From Actinomyces sp. (GTDB lineage Bacteria > Actinomycetota > Acidimicrobiia > Acidimicrobiales > Aldehydirespiratoraceae), in contig RFFY01000034.1 of the NCBI GenBank assembly GCA_003697065.1, positions 1 through 22,817 of the forward strand: a DNA stretch of 22,817 nucleotides. The letters are read 5' to 3'. Under the pieces are notes generated by a model. It ran no database searches. It saw only the letters and a list, made by a program, of their open reading frames with translations, and was not told the origin of the DNA. The position numbers and the translations under genes are program-made. The stretch's first letter is position 1, and every line of letters begins with the position of its first letter. This document shows, one piece after another, positions 1 to 10,481 of the stretch.

Positions 1-402
1 AGCCGGGTGGAGGTTCACGACCCGGTCGGGGAAGCGGTCGAGGAAGGCCGACGACAGGATGCGCATCCACCCCGCCAGGACCACCCAGTCCGGCGCAGCA
101 CGCGCCACGACCTCCGCCAGTCGCCGGTCGTAGGCACGGCGGGCGGCCCGACGGTCCTCCCCCGGCGCGGGGGGTGGAGCCTCCACCAGCGCCGTGGCCA
201 CCCCGGCCCGACGGGCCCGCTCGAGGGCGCCGGCGTCGGCGACGTTGCTGACGACGAGCACCACACGGGCGTCGAGGCGACCCGCGGCGACGGCGTCGAG
301 GATGGCCTGCAGGTTCGATCCCCTCCCCGAGGCCAACACCACGAGGCGGGCCCCACCCTCGGCCTCCCCGCCGGTGAAGGGCGCGCTCGGGTCGGTGGTC
401 AC
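1..402 (-). CDS. purN: Phosphoribosylglycinamide formyltransferase, 3' part missing (partial)
   Basis: Transfers a formyl group from 10-formyl-tetrahydrofolate to GAR, making FGAR, the third step of de novo purine synthesis in the cytosol. The 134 visible residues run from the GTG start to the window edge. They hold the N-terminal substrate-binding motif LASGRGSNLQAI near residues 23-34 and end in RVVNLHPA, where N130 and H132 match the catalytic Asn and His of the family. The catalytic Asp and the rest of the fold lie beyond position 1. The GTG start overlaps the purM stop as GTGA. No clear Shine-Dalgarno sequence precedes it, so translational coupling to purM is likely. A short N-terminal extension of about 18 residues precedes the first beta strand. 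The identification is firm; only the downstream end is unknown. Confidence 0.95.
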   Translation of the reverse strand, partial: MTTDPSAPFTGGEAEGGARLVVLASGRGSNLQAILDAVAAGRLDARVVLVVSNVADAGALERARRAGVATALVEAPPPAPGEDRRAARRAYDRRLAEVVARAAPDWVVLAGWMRILSSAFLDRFPDRVVNLHPA

Positions 403-1423
403 CGCCAGGACCCGGTCAGCAACACCCGGGGACCGCCCGAGTGGGCCACCAGTCGGCCGATGACGGGTAGTCCGGTGGCGTCGGCGGCGTCGGCAGGGAC
501 CACCGCCACCATCCCCACGCCCATGTTCCACACCCGGAACGCCTCCTCGTCGTCGATCTCGCCCCAGTCGACGAGTCGACGGAACACGGGTGGCACCTCC
601 CAGGTCCCGAGGGTGATCTCGGCGCCCAGCCCGGGCGGCAGGATGCGGGGGATGTTGTCGAGGAAGCCGCCGCCGGTGATGTGGGCGAGTCCCTTGACGA
701 TCACCCCCCGGGCGATCAGGGCGTCGACGTCGGGGCGGTGGTTGCGGTGGGGGGCGAGGAGCTCGTCGGCCAGCTCCGGATCGTCGGCGAGGTCGACGCC
801 CCGACGCTCGAGGAGGGCCCGGATGAGGGTGTAGCCGTTGGTGTGGGGGCCGGAGCTCGCCATGGCGACGAGGGCGTCGCCCGCCGCCATCTCGTCACTG
901 CGGGGCCACAGGGCGTCGCGGTCGACGACACCCACGATGGTCCCGGCCACGTCGACGGCGCCCGCCACGTACACCCCGGGCATCTCGGCCGTCTCACCGC
1001 CCAGCAGGGCGCACCCGGCATGACGGCAGGCGTCGGCCATACCCGTGACGATGGCGGCCACGTCCTCGGCCACGAGACGGGCGGCCGCCACGTAGTCGCA
1101 GAAGAACAGGGGGCTGGCTCCCTGCACGAGGATGTCGTCGACGCAGTGGTTGACCAGGTCGACGCCGATGCCGTGCCAGCGCCCGAGACGGGCCGCCAGC
1201 TCCACCTTGGTCCCGACCCCGTCGGTGGAGGCCACCAGGACCTTGCCGGGCCCGAGAGCGTCGGCGGCGAACAGACCACCGAACGAGCCCACCTCCGAGA
1301 GCACCTCGGGCCGACGGGTCGCCGCGACGGCATCGGCCAGCAAAGACACGGCCCGCAGGCCCTCGTCGATGTCGACACCGGCCTCGCGGTAGGCGCTCGG
1401 GGGCGTGCCCGCCCCGCTGCCGC

Positions 1424-1427
<4 letters not shown>
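399..1427 (-). CDS. purM: Phosphoribosylformylglycinamidine cyclo-ligase (AIR synthetase)
   Basis: Closes the imidazole ring of FGAM with ATP to give AIR, the fifth purine step. The protein is 342 residues, the usual family length. It has the start motif YREAGVDID (about 13-21), the ATP and phosphate-binding TDGVGTK (68-74), the region around NHCVDDILVQGA (93-104) and the late glycine-rich ITGGGFLDNIPR. The GTG at 1427 is chosen because it makes a GTGA overlap with the purD stop and follows a GGGGGAG ribosome-binding sequence five bases upstream. A longer open frame reaches 1763, but that extension translates to arginine- and histidine-rich shadow sequence inside purD. The last codon overlaps the purN start by four bases. 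Nothing looks broken. Confidence 0.97.
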
Positions 1428-2700
<1,273 letters not shown>

Positions 2701-2701
<1 letters not shown>

Positions 2702-4155
2702 CAGCGGCCCTTCTCGTCACCCCACACCGAGGCCACCGCCGGTGCGGACTCGAGGCGGAGCTGGACGAAGCGCTCGGATTCGAAGGGGTAGACGCCGGTG
2801 AAGCAGGCGTTGCAGTAGCCGTCGTCGGCTTCGAGGGCCGCCATCATCCCGGCGATGGACAAGAAGGCGAGACTATCGGCGCCGATGTGGTGCCGGATCG
2901 CCTCGACCTCGTGGTGGGCGGCGATGAGCTCGTCACGGGAGGCCATGTCGACCCCCATGTAGCAGGGGTGGGTGATGGGTGGACAGGCGACCCGGACGTG
3001 GACCTCGGCCGCCCCGGCCTCCCGCAGCATCGCCACCAGGGGACCCGAGGTCGTGCCCCGCACGATCGAGTCGTCGACCAGCACCACCCGCCGGTCCCGC
3101 AGGTTGTCGCCCAGGGGATTGAACTTCATGGCCACCCCCGCCGAGCGCAGCTCCTGGGTGGGCTCGATGAAGGTGCGCCCGACATAGCGGTTCTTGATGA
3201 GCCCCTCGGTGTAGGGGATGCCCGACTCGAGGGCGTAGCCCACGGCGTGGGGGGTGCCGGAGTCGGGCACGGGCACGACGACGTCGCCGTCGGCGGGCGC
3301 CTCGCGGGCGAGCTGGCGACCCAGGGCCTGGCGGCGGCTGTGGACGAGGTGACCCCCGATGACGCTGTCGGGTCGCGAGAAGTAGATCTGTTCGAAGGTG
3401 CAGAAGGCCGGGGTGCGCGGGGGGGCGCCCTGTTCGACGTGGACGCCGTCGGCGTCGAGACGCACGATCTCGCCCGCCTGCACCTCGTGGACCAGGCGGG
3501 CGCCGATGGTCGAAAAGGCGCAGGTCTCGGAGGCCAGCACGTGACCGCCGTCGATCTCGCCCACCACCAGGGGCCGGAAGCCCCACGGGTCGCGGACCCC
3601 GTAGACGGCGTCGCGGGTCAACACGGTGAGGGCGTAGGCACCTTCGGCCCGGCTCATCAGCACCCGCAGGCGGGTGGGCCAGTCCCCGCCGCCGGCTCCG
3701 GTGAGCAGGTGCACCATCACCTCGGTGTCCGACGAGGTCTGGAGTCCGACCCCCCGCTCGAGGAGCTCGCGGCGCAGCTGGGGGGCGTTGACGAGATTGC
3801 CGTTGTGGGCCACGGCCAGGGGACCGTCGATGGTCTCGATGACGTGGGGTTGGGCGTTGCGCAGGCCCGACGCCCCCGTGGTGGAGTAGCGGTTGTGGCC
3901 CACGGCCAGGCCGCCCCGGAGGTGGGAGAGGTTCTCCTCGTTGAACACCGCCCCGACCAGACCCTGACCCTTGTGGACGTGGGCGAGGCCCTCGGCGTCG
4001 CAGGTGACGATCCCCGCCGCCTCCTGGCCCCGGTGCTGGAGGGCGTAGAGGGCGAAGAAGGTCAGGCGGGCGGCGTCACGACCGGGGGCGAAGACACCCA
4101 CGACGGCGCACTCCTCGCGGGGCGAGTCGGCGGGCGGGACCGGGGACATCGTCAT
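2701..4155 (-). CDS. purF: Amidophosphoribosyltransferase (glutamine PRPP amidotransferase)
   Basis: Catalyses the committed first step: PRPP plus glutamine gives phosphoribosylamine. The protein is 484 residues. The first 15 look like a propeptide, removed to expose the N-terminal nucleophile Cys16 in REECAVVGVF. The glutaminase domain follows with ALQHRGQEAAGI (38-49), HNRYSTTG and HNGN. The phosphoribosyltransferase domain has the PRPP loop VVLVDDSIVRGTTS (357-370). Four cysteines, C252, C398, C448 and C451 (the last two in GYCNACF), match the [4Fe-4S] ligands of the Bacillus-type enzyme, so this is the iron-sulfur, propeptide-bearing class. The ATG at 4155 overlaps the purK stop as ATGA; a second ATG two codons later (4149) is an alternative. 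An open frame upstream to 4941 is purK shadow. Feedback inhibition by purine nucleotides is known for the family. Confidence 0.97.
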
Positions 4156-5333
4156 GGTGACACCGGGGCGAGCCGGGGAGCGGCGATCAGGGCCCGGCGG
4201 GCCTCCGTCACCCGTTCTAGCGCCTCGTCGGGAGAATCCCCCACCACGGTCAGATGCCCCATCTTGCGCCCCCTGCGTGGCTCGCTCTTGCCGTACAGAT
4301 GCAGGTGCACGCCGCGGCGGGCGAGCACCACCGACCAGTCGGGATCTCCACTGTCCCACACCTCGCCGAGGAGCTGGGCCATGGCCGCGGGGCGGCACCT
4401 CCCGTCGCCGAGGGGCAGGCCGCACACGGTGCGGACCTGCTGGTCGAACTGGCTCGCCGCCGCCGCCTCGATCGTGAGATGCCCGCTGTTGTGGGGGCGG
4501 GGTGCGATCTCGTTGACGAGCAGGCCGTCGCCGGTGTCGAACATCTCCACGCACGCGACGCCGACGAGCTCGAGGGCGGCCGCCACCTGCCACGCCAGGC
4601 CCGTGGCGGCCTCGACGAGGTCGGGGTCGGTGCAGGTGACGCTCGTGTCGAGGATCCCGTCGACGTGGGTGTTGACGACCACCCCGTGGTCGACGATGGT
4701 GCCGTCGAGGGAGCGGGCCACCACCACCGAGACCTCGCGGTGGAACTCGACGACGCTTTCGGCGATGGTCGGACCGGCGGCGCACAGGGCGGCGGCGGCA
4801 GCGACGGTGCGGGGATCGGCGGGGTCGACGAGCTGCTGGGACTTGCCGTCGTAGCCGCCCCGGGCAGCCTTGACCAGGGCCCGGCCGCCCCACATGTCGC
4901 ACCAGGTGAGGATCTCGTCGGCCGAGCTCACGGGGCTCCACGGGGCGTGGGGTACACCCGCCTCGCCGAGCATCTCACGCTCCCGGCGACGATCCTGGCA
5001 GGTCCGCACGAGCTCGGGCGCCGGCCGCACCGGCAGCCCGGCGGCCCGGGCCTCGTCGCCCACGACGGTGTCGACGTTCTCGAACTCCCAGGTCACGACG
5101 TCGGACACCTCGACGAAGGCACGGCGGGCCTCGGCGTCGTCGAAGGGGGCGGCGATCTCGTACTCGGCCACCCGACCCGCCGGGGTGTCGGTCTCACCCC
5201 CGGTGAAAACCGCCACCCGGTACCCGAGCTGGTGGGCGGCGGCGGCCAGCATGCGACCCAGCTGTCCCCCACCCACGACCCCGATGACCGCACCGGGGGC
5301 CACGACACCGCTCCGGGAGGTGCTCGGGGCCAT
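4152..5333 (-). CDS. purK: N5-carboxyaminoimidazole ribonucleotide synthase
   Basis: Uses ATP and bicarbonate to turn AIR into N5-CAIR, which PurE then rearranges. It is an ATP-grasp protein of 393 residues, close to the family norm. The N-terminal motif is IGVVGGGQLGRMLA (about 17-30). The ATP-grasp loop KAARGGYDGKSQQLV lies near 156-170, and the metal-binding segment VNEIAPRPHNSGHLTIEA is near 275-292. The ATG shares one base with the purE stop (TGATG). A strong GGAGG lies four bases upstream. About 16 residues precede the conserved core, slightly longer than many homologues. Pairing with a class I PurE next door fits the bacterial two-enzyme carboxylation route. Confidence 0.96.
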   Translation of the reverse strand: MAPSTSRSGVVAPGAVIGVVGGGQLGRMLAAAAHQLGYRVAVFTGGETDTPAGRVAEYEIAAPFDDAEARRAFVEVSDVVTWEFENVDTVVGDEARAAGLPVRPAPELVRTCQDRRREREMLGEAGVPHAPWSPVSSADEILTWCDMWGGRALVKAARGGYDGKSQQLVDPADPRTVAAAAALCAAGPTIAESVVEFHREVSVVVARSLDGTIVDHGVVVNTHVDGILDTSVTCTDPDLVEAATGLAWQVAAALELVGVACVEMFDTGDGLLVNEIAPRPHNSGHLTIEAAAASQFDQQVRTVCGLPLGDGRCRPAAMAQLLGEVWDSGDPDWSVVLARRGVHLHLYGKSEPRRGRKMGHLTVVGDSPDEALERVTEARRALIAAPRLAPVSP

Positions 5334-5875
5334 CAGACCTCCGCCGTCGGCGGCGGCAGCCGGATCGAGCGGACCTCGGCCGCCCGCCGGGCCCGCCGGG
5401 CGGCCAGGGCCTCGGCGAGGGCCGGATCGTGGCGGGCCAGGATGGCCACGGCGAACAGGCCGGCGTTGGTGGCGCCCGCGTCACCGATCGCCATGGTCGC
5501 CACGGGAACGCCGGCGGGCATCTGCACGATGGACAGCAGGGAGTCGACACCGGCCAGGGTCCGGGTGCGGATGGGGACGCCGATGACGGGTACGAGGGTG
5601 TGGCCGGCGACCATGCCCGGCAGGTGGGCGGCACCGCCGGCGCCGGCGATGATCACCTCCAGGCCGCGCCCGGCGGCCTCCTCGGCGTAGGCGACCATGA
5701 GGTCGGGCGTGCGGTGGGCGGAGACGACCCGCGCCTCGTGGGGGATCCCGAACTCGGCCAGCACAGCGGCGGCGCGCTGCATCGTGGGCCAGTCCGAGTC
5801 GCTGCCCATGATGATGCCGACCCGGGGCTGCTCGCCTCCGGCGTCGGGGCTCGTCTGTGTGTGCTCAGTTCCCAT
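5333..5875 (-). CDS. purE: N5-carboxyaminoimidazole ribonucleotide mutase
   Basis: Moves the carboxyl group of N5-CAIR to C4, giving CAIR. The 180-residue protein contains the class I PurE signatures: MGSDSDWPTM (23-32), the SAHRTP loop with His54 (52-57), GGAAHLPGM and the later IVQMPAGVPVATMA. The ATG at 5875 is preferred because GGAGG lies five bases before it; a GTG two codons upstream (5881) overlaps that same ribosome-binding sequence and is less likely. The start lies inside the last codons of purC, an 11-base overlap. The first 17 residues are a polar, probably disordered extension. The C-terminal 20 residues are rich in Arg and Ala. The presence of purK next door rules for the bacterial mutase rather than the AIR carboxylase type. 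Confidence 0.96.
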   Translation of the reverse strand: MGTEHTQTSPDAGGEQPRVGIIMGSDSDWPTMQRAAAVLAEFGIPHEARVVSAHRTPDLMVAYAEEAAGRGLEVIIAGAGGAAHLPGMVAGHTLVPVIGVPIRTRTLAGVDSLLSIVQMPAGVPVATMAIGDAGATNAGLFAVAILARHDPALAEALAARRARRAAEVRSIRLPPPTAEV

Positions 5876-6860
5876 GACCACCTCCGGCCTCCACCCATGA
5901 TCGCAGGGCCGACACCACCCGGGGAGCTGCCGGGTAGGCGCCGGGGGCGAAGGGGCGGCCGGTGAGCGCCTCGAGGACCGCGATGTAGACGCGGGCGGTC
6001 CGCTCGGCCAGCTCGTCGTCGAGGGGCGGGGGTGGGCCCTCGCCCCGGTAGCCGCCGGCGACGTAGGCGAGACGGATGACCTCCTTGTCGAGGTTCTCGG
6101 GCTCCTCGCCGGCCCGGCGCCTCTGCTCGACCGTCGCCGCCCGCCAGTAGCGGGAGGAGTCGGGGGTGTGGATCTCGTCGATGAGCACCAGCTCGCCGGC
6201 AGGATCGAGACCGAACTCGTACTTGGTGTCCACCAGAACCAGGCCGGCGGCGGCCGCCACGCGCCGGCCCCGCTCGAACACGGCGAGGGCGCGGTGACGC
6301 ACCCGTTCCCACAGGTCGGCGTCGACCAGGCCCCGCTCGACGATCTCGGACTCGGTGACGGGCTCGTCGTGGGCGCCGTGAGCGGCCTTGGTCGTCGGGG
6401 TGACGACGGGCTCGGGCAGGGGGTCGTTCTTGACGAGGCCGTCGGGGAAACGGATCCCGTAGATGGTGCGCTCGCCGGCGGCGTAGCGGGTCCAGATCGA
6501 GGTGCTGGTCGAACCCGTCAGGTGGCCGCGGACCACCACCTCGACGGGCAGGGGCGTGCAGGCCCGGACCACGGCCACGTTGGGGTCGATCACGGCGACG
6601 AGGTGGGAGCCGATCAGATCGGCGACCTGCCCGAACCACCAGGCGGCGAGCTCGGTCAGCACCTGACCCCGGTAGGGGACGGTCCCCAGCACGTGATCGA
6701 AGGCCGACACCCGGTCGGTGGCGATCAGGGCCAGGTGGTCACCCATCTCGACGATGTCGCGCACCTTCCCGCGCCGCAGGGGTCCGAGGTCGGCCACATC
6801 GGCGGGCTCGACGCCGGTGAAGGGATGGCGGCGGGCGGGGCCCAGGTCGACGGTGGTCAC
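5865..6860 (-). CDS. purC: SAICAR synthetase (phosphoribosylaminoimidazole-succinocarboxamide synthase)
   Basis: Condenses CAIR with aspartate and ATP to SAICAR. The protein has 331 residues, longer than the roughly 240-residue Escherichia coli form and nearer to the longer actinobacterial and fungal type. Motifs: GKVRDI (31-36), TDRVSAFDHVL (48-58), VVRGHLTGSTSTSIW (about 127-141), VDTKYEFG and IDEIHTPDSSRYW. The GTG start overlaps the purQ stop as GTGA, and GGAGG stands seven bases upstream. Frames reading upstream of 6860 are purQ shadow. The stop lies 11 bases inside purE. Key catalytic motifs are all present. Confidence 0.96.
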   Translation of the reverse strand: MTTVDLGPARRHPFTGVEPADVADLGPLRRGKVRDIVEMGDHLALIATDRVSAFDHVLGTVPYRGQVLTELAAWWFGQVADLIGSHLVAVIDPNVAVVRACTPLPVEVVVRGHLTGSTSTSIWTRYAAGERTIYGIRFPDGLVKNDPLPEPVVTPTTKAAHGAHDEPVTESEIVERGLVDADLWERVRHRALAVFERGRRVAAAAGLVLVDTKYEFGLDPAGELVLIDEIHTPDSSRYWRAATVEQRRRAGEEPENLDKEVIRLAYVAGGYRGEGPPPPLDDELAERTARVYIAVLEALTGRPFAPGAYPAAPRVVSALRSWVEAGGGHGN

Positions 6861-7630
6861 CGGGCTGCCTCCACCAGGGCCTCGAACACCGCCAGGCCGA
6901 GGCGCGCCCGTCGGGGATGGGGGGTCTGGGAGGACACGATGTGGTCCTCGGGGTGGGGCATGAGCCCCACCACCACCCCCGTGTCGTCGCAGATACCCGC
7001 CACGTCGGCGACCGACCCGTTGGGGTTGTCGGGATGGCGTCCCCCCGCCGGTCGACCCTCGGCGTCGACGTAGCGGAAGGCCACGAGGCGCTCGGCGTCG
7101 AGAGCGGCGACCACCTCGTCCCCGGCGGCGAAGAGGCGCCCCTCGCCATGGGCGACGGGACAGTCGATCACCCGGCCGGCCACAGGTGCCAGCCACCCCG
7201 ACCGGCACGCCTCCACCCGCAGGCGGACCCAGCGGCACTCGAAGCGTCCGTGGCGGTTGGCGGTGAGGGTGACGGTGCGGGGCCGGTCGCCGAGTCGGGG
7301 GCCGGGCAGGAGCCCCGCCTTGACCAGGGCCTGGAAGCCGTTGCAGATGCCCAGCACCGGACGGCCGGCAGCGACGAAGGCGGCCAGCTCGTCGGCGAAC
7401 CAGGCCCTCAGCTCGAGGGCGAGGCGCGACCCGGCTCCGAGGGCGTCGCCGTGGGAGAAACCGCCGGGGACGACGAGGGCGGCGTGGTCGGCGAAGCGGG
7501 CCTCACCCCGCCTCAGGTCCTCGACGAGGACGATACGGGGGTCGCCACCCGCGGCCCGCACGGCATCGGCGGCATCGCCGTCCCGGTTGGTGCCGGGAGC
7601 GTGCACGATCAGCACCGGCGGCGGGGTCAC
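6857..7630 (-). CDS. purQ: FGAM synthase subunit I, glutamine amidotransferase
   Basis: Provides ammonia from glutamine to PurL for conversion of FGAR to FGAM. It is a class I glutamine amidotransferase of 257 residues. The catalytic triad is visible: Cys96 in GICNGFQ, and His226 with Glu228 in LMPHPEDH. The N-terminal segment VLIVHAPGTNRDGD (6-19) and VVPGGFSHGD (53-62) are typical of PurQ. The length is above the roughly 225 residues common for PurQ, due partly to an insertion around residues 103-125. The GTG start forms GTGA with the purL stop and has GGGGGA five bases before it. Overlapping genes imply equal production of the two FGAM synthase subunits. Confidence 0.96.
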   Translation of the reverse strand: MTPPPVLIVHAPGTNRDGDAADAVRAAGGDPRIVLVEDLRRGEARFADHAALVVPGGFSHGDALGAGSRLALELRAWFADELAAFVAAGRPVLGICNGFQALVKAGLLPGPRLGDRPRTVTLTANRHGRFECRWVRLRVEACRSGWLAPVAGRVIDCPVAHGEGRLFAAGDEVVAALDAERLVAFRYVDAEGRPAGGRHPDNPNGSVADVAGICDDTGVVVGLMPHPEDHIVSSQTPHPRRARLGLAVFEALVEAAR

Positions 7631-10467
7631 ACCGATCCCCCGGTGAAGGCGGCCACGGCGGCGTCGAGATCGACGGCGATCGTGGCCTCCCCGCCTGTGC
7701 CGGTGAACACGACGCGGGCGTCGGGTCGGTCCTCGACGGCCACCGTCCCGATGCGGACGGCGTCGGGCAGGGCGGCGGCGATCCGCTCCCGGGCGGCGGG
7801 GGCGGCGGCGAGCACGAGGCGTCCGGGGGCCTCGTTGACCAGGGCGGTCACGGGGTCGGTGGCGTCGGGCAGGGCGATAGTGATCCCGCGCCGGGCGCAG
7901 ATGGCCATCTCCGCCACCGCCACCGCCAGTCCCCCGTCGGAGCAGTCGTGGAGCGCCGACACCGCGCCCTCGGTCACGAGGCGGTGCACGACCCGGTAGC
8001 GGGCGAGGGCGTCGGGATCGGGCGGGGGGACGGCGGTGGCGTCCCAGCCCCGCACGGCGGCGGCCAGCGACCCGCCCAGAGCATCGCTCCCCCGCCCGAC
8101 GAGCCAGAGGTCGTCACCGGGAGCCGGCTCGGCCGTCAGAGCCCGCTCGACGTCGGGAACGATCCCGAGAGCCGAGATGAGCAGGGTGCCGGGGATGGGC
8201 GTCCCCTCGAACTCGTTGTGGAGGCTGTCCTTGCCCGAGATGAAGGGCATCCGGTGGTGGCGGGCCGCCTCCGCACAGCCCTCCACGGCGAGGACGAGGC
8301 CGCCGAGGCGATCGGGCACGGTCGGGTCGCCCCAGCAGAAGTTGTCGAGGAGGGCCACCCGGTCGGGGTCGCCGCCCACGGCGACGAGGTTGCGGACGGC
8401 CTCGTCGACGGCGTGCCAGGCCATGAGGCGGGGATCGAGGCGACCCACCCGCGGACACAGCCCCACCGACAAGACGAGTCCGCGTCGGCTGCCGGCGGGG
8501 CCCCCGAGGCGCAGCACGGCGGCGTCGCTCGGTCCGTCGAGAGCGACGCCGGCGAGGGGCCCGACCACACGGGTGCCGCGGACCTCGTGGTCGTAGGTGT
8601 GGACGATGTCGGCCTTGGAGGCCACGTCGGGATGGGCGAGGAGTTCGAGCACGAGGGCGGCGGGGTCGTCGACGCCGCGGGTCCAGCCGCCCGGGTCCGG
8701 CGCCGGTGCCCGCCAGCGGGCCTCGAGCCGGCGCCGGGGCAGGCCCTCGTGCAGGACCTCGGTGGGCACGTCGACGACGGTGCGACCGGCGTGGCGGACG
8801 ACGAGGCGGCGCTCACCGGTGATGCGGCCCAGACGGGTCCACTCGACCCCCCAGCGCTCGCACAGCTCGGCGAGCTCGTCGAGGCGGTCGGGCGGCACAG
8901 CGAGCACCATGCGCTCCTGGGCCTCCGAGAGCCAGATCTCCCAGGGGGCGAGACCGGGGTACTTGAGGGGCACGTCGGTGAGGTCGACCTCGGCGCCGAG
9001 TTCGGCGGCCATCTCCCCCACCGCCGAGGAGAACCCGCCCGCGCCGCAGTCGGTGATGGCGTGGTAGAGACCCGCGTCGCGGGCCCGCTCCACCACCTCG
9101 ATACAGGCCTTCTCGGTGAGGGGGTCGCCGATCTGGACGGCGGCGCCCGCCTCGACGTGGGTCGTGGCGTCCATGCCCGCCGACGAGAAGGTGGCCCCGT
9201 GGATGCCGTCGCGTCCCGTTCGTCCGCCGATGGCGACCACGAGATCGCCCACCGCCGGCTCGGTGGGGTGCGAACCGGTGGGCAGCACCCCCACGGCACC
9301 GCAGAACACCAGGGGGTTGGCGACATAGCCCGGGTCGTAGACGACGGCGCCCGCCACCGTGGGCAGGCCGAGCTTGTTGCCGTAGTCGCCGATGCCCGCC
9401 ACCACCCCGTCGCGGATGCGCCGGGGGTGCAGCACTCCGTCGGGGAGGGCCTCGTCGGCGAGGTCGGGAGGGCCGAAGCACAGCACGTCGGTGCAGGCCA
9501 CCGGGCGCGCACTGACCCCGATGACGTCGCGGACGACACCACCGACCCCGGTGTTCGCCCCGCCGAAGGGTTCGAGCGCCGAGGGGTGGTTGTGGGTCTC
9601 GACCTTGATCGCCACGTCGGTGGTGTCGTCGAAGGCGACGATGCCGGCGTTGTCGACGAACGCCGACCGCAGCCACGCCGGCGCCAGCTCGTCGGTCACG
9701 CTCCGCAACAAGGCGAGCAGGCCGTCGATCTCGCGTCGTTCACGCACCGTTCCGTCGGGGCCCGCCACCTCGAGCTGGATGCGGGCCCGGAAGGTCTTGT
9801 GCACACAGTGCTCGGACCAGGTCTGGGCGAAGGTCTCGAGTTCGGCGTCGGTCGGGGGCCGCCCCTCGCGGGCGAAGTGGTCGGCGATGGTGCGCATCTC
9901 GGCGACGTCGAGTGACAGGAGGCGACGCCGGCTCAACTCGGCCAGCCCGGCGTCGTCGAGGCCGGCCAGGGGAACGATCTCCACCGGCGGGGTGCGGTCG
10001 TCGCTGGTGAACTCGGGGTCGAGGACCCCCACGGCGTGGCGTTCGATGGTGTCGTTGGCGAGCACCCGTGCCACCAGGCGCTCGACGTCGGTATCGGTGA
10101 GGGATCCGGCGAGCTCGTAGCGGCGGGCCGTGACGGCCCGGACCCCGGCCAGTCCCAGCTCGGCACAGGCCCGTTCGAGCTGGCGGGCCTCGGTGTCGGT
10201 CACGCCCGGCCGCAGGGCGACCTCGACCACCGTCACCCCCGCCGGCGGCTCTTCGGGAACCCCGACCCGCCACTCGTCGACGACGGGGTCGGCGAGTACC
10301 TCCCGGCCGACACGCTCCACGTCGGCGGCGCTGAGGTCCCCGTCTAGGTGGTACACCCGCCACAGGCGGCAGGCCTCGAGAGAGGTCACGCCGATCTGGT
10401 GGGCGGCCTCCGCGACCCGGTGGGCGCGGGGGTCGTCGGCGGCGCTCACCTGGACGCGATGTCGCAC
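7627..10467 (-). CDS. purL: FGAM synthase subunit II with N-terminal duplicated PurS-like region
   Basis: ATP-dependent amidation of FGAR to FGAM, working with PurQ. The product is 946 residues. Residues 1-70 and about 78-147 each resemble a PurS module: a beta strand, a helix, and an ending ADPVVDEWRVG or ANDTIERHAVG like PurS. The catalytic PurL part starts near 175, with TWSEHCVHKTF (216-226), THNHPSALEPFGG and ANTGVGGVVRDV (291-315). Two AIRS-like halves follow. No separate purS is in the window, so this is a PurS-PurL fusion with PurQ free, intermediate between three-gene and single-chain enzymes. The GTG at 10467 is chosen because the PurS fold begins directly there. It has no ribosome-binding sequence but has TAGCTT eight bases upstream, suggesting a leaderless message. 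An open frame up to 11328 is shadow. Confidence 0.94.
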   Translation of the reverse strand: MRHRVQVSAADDPRAHRVAEAAHQIGVTSLEACRLWRVYHLDGDLSAADVERVGREVLADPVVDEWRVGVPEEPPAGVTVVEVALRPGVTDTEARQLERACAELGLAGVRAVTARRYELAGSLTDTDVERLVARVLANDTIERHAVGVLDPEFTSDDRTPPVEIVPLAGLDDAGLAELSRRRLLSLDVAEMRTIADHFAREGRPPTDAELETFAQTWSEHCVHKTFRARIQLEVAGPDGTVRERREIDGLLALLRSVTDELAPAWLRSAFVDNAGIVAFDDTTDVAIKVETHNHPSALEPFGGANTGVGGVVRDVIGVSARPVACTDVLCFGPPDLADEALPDGVLHPRRIRDGVVAGIGDYGNKLGLPTVAGAVVYDPGYVANPLVFCGAVGVLPTGSHPTEPAVGDLVVAIGGRTGRDGIHGATFSSAGMDATTHVEAGAAVQIGDPLTEKACIEVVERARDAGLYHAITDCGAGGFSSAVGEMAAELGAEVDLTDVPLKYPGLAPWEIWLSEAQERMVLAVPPDRLDELAELCERWGVEWTRLGRITGERRLVVRHAGRTVVDVPTEVLHEGLPRRRLEARWRAPAPDPGGWTRGVDDPAALVLELLAHPDVASKADIVHTYDHEVRGTRVVGPLAGVALDGPSDAAVLRLGGPAGSRRGLVLSVGLCPRVGRLDPRLMAWHAVDEAVRNLVAVGGDPDRVALLDNFCWGDPTVPDRLGGLVLAVEGCAEAARHHRMPFISGKDSLHNEFEGTPIPGTLLISALGIVPDVERALTAEPAPGDDLWLVGRGSDALGGSLAAAVRGWDATAVPPPDPDALARYRVVHRLVTEGAVSALHDCSDGGLAVAVAEMAICARRGITIALPDATDPVTALVNEAPGRLVLAAAPAARERIAAALPDAVRIGTVAVEDRPDARVVFTGTGGEATIAVDLDAAVAAFTGGSV

Positions 10468-10475
10468 GGACCGGG

Positions 10476-10481
10476 AAGCTA
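10476..10481 (-). promoter_or_regulatory. Candidate -10 element for a leaderless purL transcript
   Basis: Reading the minus strand, TAGCTT matches the actinobacterial TANNNT -10 pattern and ends eight bases before the purL GTG. That spacing would start the RNA at or one base from the start codon. The TAG of this hexamer is also the stop codon of the PH-like gene. No good -35 hexamer is seen. The call rests on spacing, the hexamer and the absence of a Shine-Dalgarno sequence for purL. Confidence 0.4.

Noticed and set aside
2887..4854. A 655-residue open frame on the plus strand opposite purF and purK
   Set aside because: Long antisense frames are common in GC-rich coding DNA. The product is rich in Gly, His, Val and Asp with no recognisable domain, and the opposite strand holds two intact conserved enzymes.
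7948..9915. A second 655-residue plus-strand frame opposite purL
   Set aside because: Same codon-phase shadow pattern; PurL motifs on the minus strand are continuous across it.
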